DNA from: Lithospermum erythrorhizon
Taxonomy: Eukaryota > Streptophyta > Magnoliopsida > Boraginales > Boraginaceae
DNA: 64,000 nt
Direction of reading: 5' to 3'
NCBI GenBank assembly: GCA_019722365.1
Contig: JADFUC010001644.1
Coordinates: 868,001-932,000, forward strand
This document shows positions 26,495-39,178 of the stretch, piece by piece (the stretch's first letter is position 1; each line of letters starts with the position of its first letter). A model generated the notes under the pieces. It was not told the DNA's origin. It saw only the letters and a program-made list of their open reading frames with translations, and made no database searches. The position numbers were made by a program, and so were the translations under genes.

Positions 26495-29400
26495 ATGGAG
26501 AGGCCTCATTATAGAGAATCCAGATGCCTTACAACTATAGAAGAAGGTGAAATTATTTATTTATTAAGCAAATGTGTATACCACTTTGTCTTAAAAAGAT
26601 TGTCCAGTTTTGAATTTTGGATATTTAGATTTTTTTAAATTTTGAACTTGAAGATTTTGACTTTTTTGTTTTTGGGTATCAAAAAGATTGCATTTTTTAA
26701 CATGTTTAACTATAGTTACGATACTTTGACTCAACTCGAACCACAAAATTTATTAATTTTGACGTCGAAAAATGTATATACTATCGTGATTGTCTAGTTT
26801 TGAATTTTAATGTTCTACTTTTAAATTTTGGACTTTAAGATTTCGACTTTTTTGTGTGTTGGTATAAAAAAGATAGCATTTTTAACATATTCGAGTATAT
26901 CTTCATCTTCTTGTATGTATGTGATGCAACAGTTTGTGTCTGTTTATGATGTTATTTTAGTGTTGAAAATATGAGCAATTAAGTGATCTGACATTTTGGG
27001 TTCTTAGCTCAAAATTGGACTTCAGGCAAATAAAATATTGTTTGCCTTTGAGAATAATAAATATATTAGTGAATCTTGTACTTTAGCTAGAATTTCTACT
27101 GCTTTTTGTAAATGTCATTACCTACTATTTGTGTTACATTCACAAAATGATTACTAATTTTTTAATGGTCCTAATCTTCTGTGACTTGTTTTGTCCTCCA
27201 TTGTCATTGCTAACTACTTCCTTAAGCAAGAGCCTGTCGGTTTATTGTGCTCTTTCTTTATTACATGTTTATGCTTAGTTGCTTACATTGGAATTATTGT
27301 TACTCATGTCCAACATCATAATGGTAAAGCAATTTACATGAGTTTGTTTCCCTTTTCATCCAGGAAATCTCCTTACTCAGAACTACAAGGTAACTAGGAA
27401 GCATAGCGGTTCCTATTCTTACAACGATGAACTTGCTCGGACAGATACTATGGTATGCCCTTCGATTCCTGACTTGCTGATGTTCAGTTGTTTTAATGAA
27501 TGTTTTATTGGCTTAATGTATGCTGATTCTACGGAAGAGTTGCATTGTTATTTCAATTTTGTTTGTCGTTCCGTTTGAGTAAAGTGACCTTATTGCCTTT
27601 GAAGCACATGTTCAATACAGTAAGGGGCTCGTCGAAATTCAGTACTGGTGAACCAATGAGAAAGCTGCTCGCGGATGAAATGTCAAAAGAAATGGAAGCT
27701 AAGAGAAGGTCCCCAAGTGTTGTTGCCAGATTAATGGGCCTAGATGGCCTTCCATCCCCACGACATGGTCATAGACAACAAAAAAGGTTGTCGAGCAATC
27801 ATCAACAAAAGCCTCTATCAAAAGTTGTGCAGAAGGATGATCATCTCTTTGATAGACATACAAGTAAGAGAAGATCATTAGATCACAAAGAATTCAAGGA
27901 TGTTTATGAAGATCTTGAAGCATCTCATGTTGCAACTCAACATAACCCATCGAAACGGATTTCCAAACTGAAGAAACCTGAGATACATTATTTAGAACAA
28001 AAACTGCCAATTTCTAGGCCTTGTAACAGAGATGAAAACCTAAATTCTTCGGCTGGATTAACTGGAAACATTGGTTCAGCTAATTTAAATGATGAGTTGC
28101 TTCTAAAATTCCGGATGAATCAAGATTCCTTGGGTGTGAAGCATCTCCAATGCAATCCTTCAAGTTCCCAGCACAGCCACATAGCAATTCTGAAGCCGTT
28201 AAATTCTGAGAAACATGAGAGCAGTGCTAAAGCCTGGAACTCGATGGGAGAGTGTCCATGCAAAAAGGATGGTAGATCTCGCCGAAGTCGTAAGGATGGT
28301 CTTTTACTAAACCCACTCAATCATCAAAGTTCTGCCAAGTCACCTCTAGTTCAGTCATATGAAAGTCATGTAAAACATAAGCTTCCAATGCAAATTGTTG
28401 TTTTGAAGCCTAGGAAGTCAGGTGATACCATGCCATCTGTTTTGTCACCTGGTTTTTCCCATTCTTATGCAGCACATAGTAGACACCCAAGTGCTGAAAA
28501 CTTTGGAGCAGCTCCTCGGGCCACTAGTGCATTCTCAGAGTTCCAGGGGATATCCAAGCCTAAATGTAGAGAAGCTAGAGAAATTGCTAAGAAAATTACA
28601 GGACAAATAAAGGAGACTATTGCATCATTTGATAGCAGGCCTATCAGTTCGAAATATTCCAAAGAGAGAGGATATGCTGGTGACGAGAGTTCTAATGATG
28701 TATGTGACAGTGACTCTGATTGTATGTCAGACATCATGGCAATAAAACGTGGAAATTTATTTGGTCGGAATAACCAATCTAGAGGTTCGGCTATGTCATC
28801 ATTGACTAGGGAGGCAAAGAAAAGACTGACTGAAAAATGGAAAATGACTAACAAGTACCAATCTGAAGAAACCATTGCCAAGGGTAACACGCTAGGTGAG
28901 ATGCTTGAATTACCAGAAGAAAAGAGGAGTCCTGGGAAATTAGATGTATGCAATCGTAAGGGTGACAGAACTGTTGGACTGGCTAGTAATAATATACTGT
29001 GTGTATGGAATGGACCTTCGGGTATCAGCAGTAAGGATGGATGGACACAGAATCAGGCAATGTCAAGATCTACTGCTTCTGCTCTTGGTAGTAAGAATCG
29101 CAATAGAAGTGGACAGAGGGCACGTCCCCGTGCTAGGCATGTACTAACTCAAGATACCATGAATCACTGCAAAGGTAGCAGCACAGTGGATGGAAACATA
29201 AGTTGTATAGAAGGATTTTCTCCTAAAGCGCTGAGATCTAGTGGTAAGGAACATCTTTCATGTCAAGACAAATATGTTGTCAATGTTGAGTCTATACCAG
29301 GAACCACATGTACCTTGAGTAAAACCAAGGAGAAGTTGGAGTTGTCAGAGGAACATATTATGGGTTCTTCTGACCCTGAATCTGTCGTAAGGTTGATTCC

Positions 29401-31707
29401 AGATATGGAAGGTTCCGAACATGACATTCGTGATACCTTTGTGTGTGACCAAGAGGATTCAATCTTGCAGGTTTGAAATCTGCACATTCCTTTTTAAGTT
29501 TCTACGCATAAATGTTTTTATGTTATACTTTATCAGCAACTCTCTCTTTCTGATTCATTTTGCCTGTCCCTTATATGTGTCCTCTCAAAAATCATAATTG
29601 AACTTAGCATGAAATAGGTTCCATAGTACAACACTTCCCTCTAGTTTCACTCATTAGACATCTTAGAACTTCTAGATAATTTCCTTTACGGTTGGATACT
29701 GTTCTGTGCATTTATAAGTCTGTGTTGCATTAATTAATGAAGAAGAGATCAGTATATTAACTCATGAAGGATACTGGGCTTGAAATCTACAAGTCTAGCA
29801 TTAGTTAATGAAGGATATTGGGAGGGCATTTACAAGTGTCGACATGTTTTTCCTTGGTCGAATCTTTAAAGATCACTGTTATAATGTGTATATAGAAGTT
29901 GATATTTGTTTTTTACATTCACCTAATTCGGTATTGTCAGACCATACAAAGACATCACAGTGATGCATAAGCTCTTAATTTGCATACTTCTAGTCAAATC
30001 TGGTCTACGATAACACTGTTTATAATGTGGATTTATTTGATATCCATACAAAGACATCACAGTGATCCATACATGACTTTGTTGGTTAACGGGAGACTTA
30101 TTTAAAATTAAGCCAATGTATCAGCTTAGTCTGTGTGTGCTAAAGCAACTCAACTTTATTTCCCTTTATCTGGACACTGATGGAGAAATAGAGAATAGTG
30201 AAGAAAGCATGAGGTTACACTTTAAAAACTTAACATAGAGATTGTCATAGGGTGGAGTGAAAATGATTGTTAACCATGATTAGTTAATCAGCTGATAATG
30301 GTGGTGTGTTACGTTAACCATGATAGTTAATCTATGACGTCGCAGGAAACTTCTTTAGTCATATCTGAAGAAGGTCCTGCTCCTGAACCAGAAACATCAG
30401 AATGCTTCAGCGAGGCTGAGGACCTCAGTCCCATTTCAGTTTTGGAAACTGCATCTTCATCTTCTGGCTGTGAAGGCTTTGGGAGTGTCTTTGATGGACT
30501 TCAAGGTAACTAAGAATGAATTTACAAACAAAGCAAATGTTTACCTCAGCGATTCGATTCATTAATTGCATTTGCTTAGCATAGTTTGGACTTCGTCAGT
30601 CTACAGTCAATGACGAGCCACTTGATGTTTTTTTGAGCCACTTAAAAAAGTTTTTTCATCTTTAGTCATGCAGGACAAAATTGATGATATTTTACCTAAG
30701 AACTGAGAAAGATGTCCTTGAACATTAAACATTTTTTAATAACCAAACTTAGCTTTTTTGGGTTGTACTTACTACACTAACGAATTATGACAAATACTAG
30801 TTTTAAGCTAATATGAACTAGATTCGTTATTGTCTTTTATGCACTGGTCTGTGTATGAGAAGCCAATTAAATGTTACTTTTCTATCTAATGTTGTTTTCT
30901 TTTAGCAATATTAAACTTTATGTTATTCAGGAATGCCATTTTGTTCTTACGTTATAAATTTTAGACTTCGAGGAGTCATTTGTATACAATTCTAACATGT
31001 AGTAGTGATGAATTGAGCTATCACCTTCAGTCTTTTTATTTGTAGATTTCTAGTGCATGACCAAGTTAAAATGTTAAATATGTCATTGATATCCCTTTGA
31101 TTTATTGCTAGAACTTCGTAAGCAACTGCAACTTCTCAAGATGGATTCTACTGAAGAGTCGATAATAGTTGCAAACAATGATGATTATCTGCTGCAAATT
31201 GAAGAGGATCACATGTTGAGTACCGAGAGTTGGGAGGATCAGTACATAGTTGACCTCCTGTCAAATAGTGGTCTTGAGAAGCTTCATCTTCATGCGTTCA
31301 ATGCACAATGGCAGTCTTTACAGATCCCTATTGGTGCATCTGTTTTCGATACTCTTGAGAAGAAGTACTGTCATGGTAAAACTCAGAGGTCTGACAGAAA
31401 GCTGCTATTTGATCGCATTAACTCAGAGTTACCAAAGATATTTCTTCAGGACATCGACTCGTGTAATCCAGTGAAACCATCATCACGAAATTTTGATACG
31501 AATTGGCAGAACCATGGCCTCAAGGATGAACTAAAGACATTACTGGCAAGTAAGGAAAAAGGAACCGAAGCTTCCACGCCAATGAAAATACTCGACATAG
31601 AGACGGAATGGTCAAGTTACAGAGATGGCATTTGCATGATAGGTAAGGATATTGAGAAAATCTTGACAGATGAGCTAATAATGGATATTGTATCTCTATA
31701 TAGCTAG
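26495..31707 (+). CDS. TON1-recruiting-motif-like protein (DUF3741/DUF4378 family, 920 aa)
   Basis: Five exons: 26495-26546, 27364-27452, 27605-29470, 30346-30505 and 31112-31707; GT-AG, phases consistent, 921 codons with stop. TRM proteins recruit TON1/PP2A complexes to cortical microtubules and help set division planes and cell shape. The small first exons encode MERPHYRESRCLTTIEEG and a basic linker. Residues about 80-97 carry the family signature RRSPSVVARLMGLDGLP, preceded by GEPMRKLLADEMSKE. The large third exon is Ser/Lys-rich and probably disordered, with REAREIAKKITGQIKET in its second half. Exons 4-5 encode SPISVLETASS, the LQELRKQLQLLKMD helix and the C-terminal DUF4378 region (KLLFDRINSELPKIF). 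The pattern resembles the TRM18-20 subgroup, but I cannot assign the exact member. Introns 1 and 3 contain short internal duplications. Confidence 0.88.
26570..26895 (+). repeat. Diverged direct repeat in TRM intron 1
   Basis: Two copies of roughly 130-145 bp (about 26570-26715 and 26770-26895), offset by about 190 bp. Shared words include GATTGTCYAGTTTTGAATTT, GATTTYGACTTTTTTGT and a trailing GCATTTTTWAACAT. AT-rich, non-coding. Confidence 0.6.
29940..30070 (+). repeat. Short direct repeat in TRM intron 3
   Basis: CCATACAAAGACATCACAGT occurs near 29942 and again near 30047, about 105 bp apart, and AACACTGTTTATAATGTGG-like sequence precedes both. It looks like a small local duplication. Confidence 0.6.
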
Positions 31708-31986
31708 GTTTCGATAGTGATACATAGATGAAGTAATGTGTTGTCTAGTAGAGTCCGTACTCGTCGTGTAAATGGCATCTAAGACGGTATAAATATAGTT
31801 ACTCCAGGAATGCATAATGCAATCTTGAGGGTACTTGCACTCTCTGTGTGCAGCTGAGAATTACTAACCCATTAACATTTCACTAATGAAAAATTATCTT
31901 CTGTGCTAAAAATCTCAGCATAGTTGAGTAGTTTTGTGCTTCTTTTAGAGCATTGTTATATGAATGAACTCTCCGATATCAGCAAA

Positions 31987-32072
31987 CCGACCTTAGCTCA
32001 GTTGGTAGAGCGGAGGACTGTAGTGGTAACATCGACATCCTTAGGTCGCTGGTTCGAATCCGGCAGGTCGGA
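31987..32072 (+). tRNA. tRNA-Tyr (GUA anticodon) with intron
   Basis: The acceptor stem CCGACCT pairs with AGGTCGG, followed by discriminator A at 32072. The D-arm and A box read TTAGCTCAGTTGGTAGAGC; the T-arm and B box read GGTTCGAATCC. The anticodon GTA is at 32020-32022. A 13-nt intron, TGGTAACATCGAC (32024-32036), sits one base 3' of the anticodon, as in all plant nuclear tRNA-Tyr genes. A run of six T just after the gene serves as Pol III terminator. Confidence 0.97.
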
Positions 32073-32768
32073 TTTTTTACCAATATTTTTTTCGTCAAAC
32101 ATATAGTTCCTTAATCCAATCAATGATTCTCGAATATAAACCAAACCAAGTATTATCCCACATTCCCACCAAGTGATGCCAACTATATGTTCGATCATCC
32201 CTTCTATTAAACTTATGAACACTAAATTCTTTGACTATATCAACAATATTTTGGCAATTTTGCCCTCAAAGAGAAATAGTAAGGCCATCAACAACTATTA
32301 CGGATGTATTATTGTTATTATTATTATAGTCATGGACTTACTGACTTACTGGTTGTATTAGTTGAGAGCTTATTATATATCCTAACAACATCACAGTACA
32401 GTACACATAATTGATGAATCTTTAGGCACAAAGGAAACTGACACAACATTAATCAAGCCCTTGTGGAGCTTATGTGAATAATTTTATCCAAACTCGAGTA
32501 ATTTCTGTTCTGTATAGTCATAGAACAAGTTTCACTGCAATCCTAAGAAATCGCGGTAAGAAACAATAGGTAGAATACCATACAGCCTCAGGCTGATACA
32601 GCTAGGACCTTCCTCATCATGTTCAATAGTACAACACAAGTAAAGACTATGCTACAACTGTGTAATGTAAGCTGTGAAAAAGAATGATTACATGATCTCA
32701 CATTCTCATGATATATAAGAAAACAAGAATTACAAACGAACATCGACCCATACTGATTTCCACTGTAT
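32073..32768. other. Intergenic region and UXS 3' UTR
   Basis: A T6 run right after the tRNA should terminate Pol III. The part near 32500-32768 probably holds the 3' UTR of the minus-strand decarboxylase gene. No further gene is seen. Confidence 0.5.
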
Positions 32769-35407
32769 CTATTTGTTCCCTTTTCCTTCATCCTCGTTCA
32801 AAATACGATTTCTAAAATCATTGACCATCCGAGGAAGCCCTTCTCTAAGGGGTACTTTTGGCTCCCAGTTTAGAAGCTCCTTAGCTTTACTGATATCTGG
32901 TTTCCTCATGTGAGGGTCATCGGCAGTATTAGGCCTGAACTCTATAGCTGCACTTGAATCAATTACTTCCTTGACAACCTGTTTAATGAAGAGAGCAGTA
33001 TCAAACAGAAATCAAATGAATTGCAATAGAGAAATGGTCTGAATCAATAGTAAAACTACTAGCAATTTTACTAGCGAGGACATACCTCGGCTAGTTCTAA
33101 CATGGTGAATTCTCCTGGGTTTCCCAAGTTGAAGGGCCCAACATGCTCACTTTCCATTAAAGCCACCAATCCATCAACCTGAAAAGATCAGTCACATGGT
33201 ACTTCATCAACCTGTAAACCACTCAATAAGAAGGGGTACTCTTTCATCAACCAGGACACGGGTATTGAATCTTGATAAAATTGAATCAGTTGCTTATATA
33301 CTTGTTAAACATTGCAATTTTTTTGTTACCAATTGTTTATCCTAGTGTGGTCAAATAAAGTTCCTCGTAACTGCACAAATATATTACAAACTCGCCAATG
33401 CGAATGCGAAAGAGCAACGGCATATGAATTATGAACGACTCTCAGAGCTTCAGGATATAAGGTTAAACACAGAATTAAGATGGATGCAGATGCATACCAG
33501 ATCAGCAACATATTGAAAACTTCGTGTTTGCTTTCCATCCCCATATACTGTCAATGGTTGCTTTCGGATTGCCTGTTCAGGAAAAAAAGCAGAGCATTTC
33601 AACAGCTTCCAAAGCACATTTTAAGGTTGTAGAATATTTGATATCAAGGACAAACCTGAGCAACAAAGTTGCTGACCACACGTCCATCGTCAAGGCACAT
33701 ACGAGGCCCATATGTATTAAAAATACGTGCAATTCGAACCTGTACAGAAAGTTTGGTAAACAAACATGCAAAAATAAGAAACCTTGATGTTCGGTCAGTC
33801 ACGAGCCTCAAAATTTCTGCTAGTATAACTAACTAAGACTATATCCAATCAAAAGGCTGGCTTTCCAGTAAAGGAATTATGTATGACAGTTGAAGATAAT
33901 AAGGCAGCCGAACTTCAGTAGACAGGCTGAACCCCCCTTCATTTGCTAACACATATCATTGTATCAGCTCACAAGTCTGATAAACATTGCTGTATACTCT
34001 AAAGCAAGCAAAGAGGGCAAATTGTTTACCTCCACATCTGCCCCACGATGATAATCCATAGCCAATGTTTCAGCAGTGCGCTTACCCTCATCATAGCAGC
34101 TCCTTTCACCTACAACAATTTCAAATAGCATCAGATTACATCTTAACTGGAGTGTTCATCTTATTTAATGAAACCAACCAACAGCTAATGCAACTGAAAT
34201 TTTTGCAGCTCACCTATTGGATTAACGTTGCCCCAATATGTCTCCTTCTGCGGATGCTCAAGTGGATCGCCATACACTTCACTTGTACTCGTGAGCAAAA
34301 ACCTTGCACCAATTCTCTTGGCAAGGCCTAACATGTTTAGCGTACCCATCACATTTGTCTTGTAAAATATCGGTCAAGGATCTCAAATCGCAAACAAACC
34401 ACTATCAATAAATCACCACCTCTTAACTATTAAACAATATATATAATCAACACATCAATTACCTTACATATATTATAAATACACAATATCATCTTCGATC
34501 ACTTGAGTGATACACCATTGCATATATAAAGCACACTTCATCAATATCAACATGGCCCAATGCCTCTGAAAAGGCTCCCACCTAAGCGAGGTAAGAGGGG
34601 TGAGATAGTATGTAGCCTTACCCCAGTGATAACAGGGAGGCTGTTTCCAAACTGACACAAGACTGAAGTTAAACCACTATCTACTACTTCACAATATATA
34701 AAGCATACTTAAACGAATCATAATGGAAACTAAATCCAGTAAAACACTAAAGATCAAAAGGATATGATGGTTTTGATAGGATTATACTTGTAATGCACAG
34801 GTGAAGCAGGACAAGCCAAATGGTAGATCTGATCAACCTCCAACAAAATAGGCTCAACAACATCATGCCTAATAAGCTCAAACCTCGGATTCCGAAAATG
34901 ATGCATAACATTTTCCTTCCTACCAGTAAAGAAGTTATCAATAACAATCACATGATCACCTCTAGCAATCAACTTATCAACCAAATGACTACCCACAAAA
35001 CCTGACCCACCAGTCACCACAATCCTCATTCCCCCCCTCTTAATCCCCACAGGAATCCTACCACTCACACCCTTCTTAACAACATCCTTAACCAAATAAT
35101 TATCACTACTAATAACAGATTCTTGATCCATTTTTGCAATATGGCTATGTTGGTATCTATGAATTTCATTAAAGTTTGGATCTTTGGAATAAAAATGCAA
35201 ATTTGGTTGAAAAATGAAAAAAGTTGAACCAATAAAAATACCAATAAGGATAAAAAGGAGACGTTGCTCTTTGAGGAGGTAGTTTATGGATCTTGGGAGA
35301 GATCTAGTGTGTTTGAGAGTTTTGGGTATGTAGTTTGAGGCTTCAGAAACTGCAAAATCTTCATCTTTTCTGTGATTTGTGCCTGATTGTTTGTGTAATT
35401 GCTTCAT
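32769..35407 (-). CDS. UXS2: UDP-glucuronate decarboxylase (UDP-xylose synthase), Golgi membrane type
   Basis: Seven exons on the minus strand: 35407-34766, 34361-34214, 34109-34030, 33739-33656, 33572-33498, 33178-33086 and 32978-32769; 443 aa. The enzyme converts UDP-glucuronate to UDP-xylose with bound NAD, supplying xylan, xyloglucan and proteoglycan synthesis. Residues 1 to about 47 are cytosolic; [17 protein letters not shown] (about 50-66) is a single signal anchor, so it belongs to the membrane-bound UXS1/2/4 group. The NAD-binding Rossmann motif is [11 protein letters not shown], and the catalytic Tyr-Lys pair is in SCYDEGKR. Later blocks [23 protein letters not shown] and [15 protein letters not shown] are standard for UXS. 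Introns 2-6 are GT-AG; intron 1 is AT-AC and appears U12-type. UXS2 against UXS4 cannot be settled from the sequence alone. Confidence 0.93.
34362..34765 (-). other. U12-type AT-AC intron 1 of the UXS gene
   Basis: The joined reading frame requires exon 1 to end ...AAAACCATC and exon 2 to begin AAGACAAATGTG (protein ...KTIKTNVMGT, the invariant UXS sequence). No GT or AG fits. On the minus strand the intron begins ATATCCTTTT at 34765, the U12 donor consensus, and ends TTTTAC at 34362. TCCTTGACC (34380-34372), a near-perfect U12 branch-point motif, lies about a dozen bases from the 3' end, the usual distance. Confidence 0.9.
34540..34700 (-). mobile_element. SINE-like repeat, copy A, in UXS intron 1
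   Basis: Read on the minus strand: TATATTGTGAAGTAGTAGAT, then GTCAGTTTGGAAACAGCCTC, GGGGTAAGGCTACATAC, CTCGCTTAGGTGGGAGCC and GAGGCATTGGGCCATG. It matches copies at 54300-54465 and 60690-60850 over its whole length of about 160 bp. The TCGGAAACAGCCTC...GGGGTAAGGCTGCGTAC wording resembles plant Au-type SINEs. Confidence 0.65.
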
Positions 35408-37423
35408 TTTTTAGCTTTTTGCTTGATTCTTGAATGGTTTTTTTTGCCTGAATATTTGGGATTTAACTTGTTTCAGATATGATAATAATTATGCTCTCAG
35501 ATTTGCAGGAAATTACTGAAAATTACTGAATCTTTGGTTGATATGAGTAGATATTATCATCTGTGTTTTTTACCTGGAATTTCAGTTGAAAACTATTAGT
35601 GGTAGTTGACTTTAGAGTAAAAATGAAGTATGTCACATCAATGATTTAATTATCGATTTGGTAGCGGGGAATTGCGTTTTAATTACGTTAATGATTTAAT
35701 TATTGATTTGGTAGAGATGATTGCGTTTTAATCTCCGCGTAATTACATTGTTATAAATTAGTCGCGAAAGTCGTATAAGTATTGTAGTAATTATACGAAA
35801 GTGACGAATTTTGCACTTTCGATCGTATTATCCGGGGCCAAATCTTGTAATATTTAACATTTTTTAAGGATCGTAGTTGACGAACATGCCCGAAACTTGA
35901 GAGTATCTGCCTACGATATAATCGTTTGAGGCTAAGTCTTAGCTTTGTCACTTATCTGTGTGAATCGGCAATTGTCTCTTATATCTTCTTCTGTGGCCGA
36001 TTCATTGAAGGTTGAGGTAATGTTGTCGTGTGGATATTTAGCGATTATCACGAGTTTTTGAGCCAAGCCAGCTACCGTTGTGCTTGAAGTCTTTTCATTT
36101 AAATTTATTAAGCAGCTCGTGTTCTCGTATGGGATAGCAGTGTCGAGATGAACTTTTTTTTCGAACTTTACTAAGTTCGGATTAACTCGAACAAAACAAT
36201 TTTAAAATTCGGTTTAACTCGACGTACGAATCTCGGTTCCATATAATGTTATATTTTTCGTGATAAAATAAAAAAAGTAAAAAGATTATAAATTTATATA
36301 GTTCAAGCTGAATCAGTATTTGGTAGAGTTAAATCTAGCGCGAAGATGAGGTTTAGATCTGTCGAATGCTTAAAAAGATAAAACTTTTTGAGTTGAATCG
36401 AATTATGTGTTTTGAAATCAGATGTTATCACGGGCTTGGTTTATGAAATTTTGTATGGAAGCGGCCGGTTTTCTAAGCCAAGTGGAGTTTTTACATGTGG
36501 GCGGGTTCACACAGTAGGGTCGATTACATACAGATCGACATGTCTTGGGCTAAAGCCAATAGAGTCTTATTGACTATAATAAGACATCCACTTGATACAA
36601 TTTGAAGTACGGAAGTTTGGAGAGATGAAAATTATCTTATTTTTTTAATTTGTCTTCATTCTTATGTATGGCCGAGTTAACTAACTGTACCAAATCCCGC
36701 TTTTTATAATTGGCCATTATAGAATTTACATTATTTTTTTATCATCAATATTCATAAAATAAATTTCTTCACAAATCAAGATCAAATTTAACTATTTTAC
36801 ATTAAAAATAAAAAACAATTTATATATAGATACATTGATGATTTATTTGAAATATTATAGATAGATAATGAGATAAATAAAATGCAGAATAAATACTATT
36901 GGAAAAGATGGATGTTTGTGAGGTTTATTTGATTATGTGGAGATGAGAATATGTGATGTGACATGTAAAAATAAAAAATAAATATCTCTTTGCATATAGC
37001 CCTTATAAAACCATTCAAATTTCAATATGTCCTAACATCTCAGGATAGTAAAATATTCCACATCGTAAACTTGCCAATTCCAATATTCCAAATTCATGTT
37101 TTAGTATCTATTTTAATGACTATAGTTGGATAGAGACGATATCAATGCATCTAAAATTTATGAGCTTATATAAGGTTGAATGGTGACGTGTCATATTTAT
37201 ATAGTCGATCCTACATAGTACATTTCTACTTAATAGAATAAGATTTGATTTCATTTGTTCTTATTCTTTAGTTAACTCTGAAAGATGTCATAAAAGAGGT
37301 AGGCGTTAAAGTATAATCCTCTACTTTCGATCAGGTCAAGTGACAAGAGTTCCCAAATACATTGCTTTAATCTTTAAAACCCATGAGTTCTTGTTGCTTG
37401 GAACTTTGGGCTCAAGCAAGTAA

Positions 37424-37974
37424 AAAATTGGAAAAATACCATTAGTCAACTATTCAATTTAAATTTTAGCCCACTTTATATTTTTTTTGCTTGATACCAC
37501 CATTTCCTTATAAAAATACAAAATTACCCCCAAATTCTTCTTTCACCATTTTCAACTTCATTTTCTTTTCTTATGTAATCCTTTACCCCTCGCTTTTGAC
37601 ATTGCAACTCTTGCAGCAGCACTCATTGCACTTTCACCCTCTACGCTTCTTCCCCCGCCCCATTCACGATCCCGCTTTCCTCAAACCCAATCCGCGACCT
37701 CCTCATCCCCCGCCAGGTGCGTGTCGCTTCCCACTTACAAATCCTAAATCGCGATTTGCTCTAGGGAGAGGAGGGGCCGATTGGGGTGGGAAGAGGAGAC
37801 AGTGAGGCGAGAGAAGAGAGAGGGGAGGGGGGATAGTGGTAGATACTGAGGAAAAGCCCAAATCGAGGGATGAACGATGCTTGCCGAGGGGAGATGTGGT
37901 AGTGTGTGAAAAATTTATCAAAACATATAGTAAAATTTAAAGAGGTGTTAGACTTGTGCTAATTTCCCAATTTC
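37424..37974. mobile_element. Small MULE-like element with GC-rich core (Pack-MULE candidate)
   Basis: The left end AAATTGGAAAAATACCATTA continues to TTTAAATTTTA. The reverse complement of the right end, AAATTGGGAAATTAGCACAA, also continues to TTTAAATTTTA. The inverted repeat is thus about 45 bp with moderate identity. The interior, 37600-37890, is unusually GC-rich for this region (runs of CCCCCGCC and GGGGAGGGG). CAAGTA occurs just outside both ends, but a clean 9-bp duplication is not evident. No intact gene is inside. Confidence 0.4.
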
Positions 37975-39178
37975 TCCAAGTACACAAATATTAATTCAAT
38001 AAGATTAACCTATTATTTATAAAGTAACACACTGTTACTCTCCGGATTTTTTAGTTGTGATGCAGAGTTATTTTTCGTCGATTAAAATCGATTAAGAATG
38101 AAAGGAAATTTTACATATATATTCATAATTAATGAATCGACAATAATTTAATGAATATATTGGTTTAAAAGTATTTATTACATATACATTAAATAGAGAA
38201 CTGAAAAGAAAAATAGATCGAAATGTTGCATTGAAATTACAAAGTAATAGTATTGTAAAATAATTTATTTTCTTAGAATGATGCTTAAAAATGGAGAGAG
38301 AGTATTAATCTAGATTATTTAGTATACTACATTTACAACTAGTGAATGGTCTACCATCGATAATCAACTATATTTGATTGAAGAAAGAAAAATCTTTAGC
38401 GCAATAATTAGTCGTATTTGGCTGAGCCTCTGATACCGGTTTGATTCACATCGAAAGGTGCAGTTCGATTTACGGAGCTTATTATTAGCGTGTATGTAAT
38501 TTGTAAAAAGGTAGAAAATGATCAAAATTAAAGATTTTTCTAACCTGAAATATTTTCCTTGTGTAATTCATTACGCTAATACAGCTCTTGTATATATGTT
38601 CAACAAATCTTTTCTTATTTAAATAATTGGGTCAATAACTAAAATAAGTGGTTGTCAATAATAATTTAGATATAGGAAATTTCAACGATAATAGTAGCGG
38701 AACAAGACAAATTTTGTCATTAATTAATGAGTAAGAAAGTTGTGGAAAATATGATTCAATTTTGGCAATTTCCATTAAAATACTCATACAATACAATTCG
38801 TCAATGTCATGAACGAATATTACGATGGAGAGCAAAAATATTCTCTAATATTCTGTGTTACAATTCAATTCTCAGTATTATGTTGACATAAATGTAGCAG
38901 TACAAATTCACGAGTACGGACTTTTTGACATGCATGTACGGGGTCATTATAATAAGAAATCTATTTTGTCAAACTGAAAAATAGCCGTTCATTTCAATTT
39001 TGTATTTATTTAATCGTTCATTTCAATTATATTAAATTAATCCTTCCAATTGAAAATTTTGATTTTTAAGTGTGTGGTGTGTACTTTCTAATGATATGAT
39101 GAATTGTTTGGTAAAAACTCAAAAGTATATGAATAAATTATTTGTTAAACAATATGTTATGTTGAATACTTTCTTCGT

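Noticed and set aside
37491..37921. Overlapping Pro-rich open frames on both strands
   Set aside because: Composition effect of the GC-rich core of a MULE-like element; no intact domain or start context.
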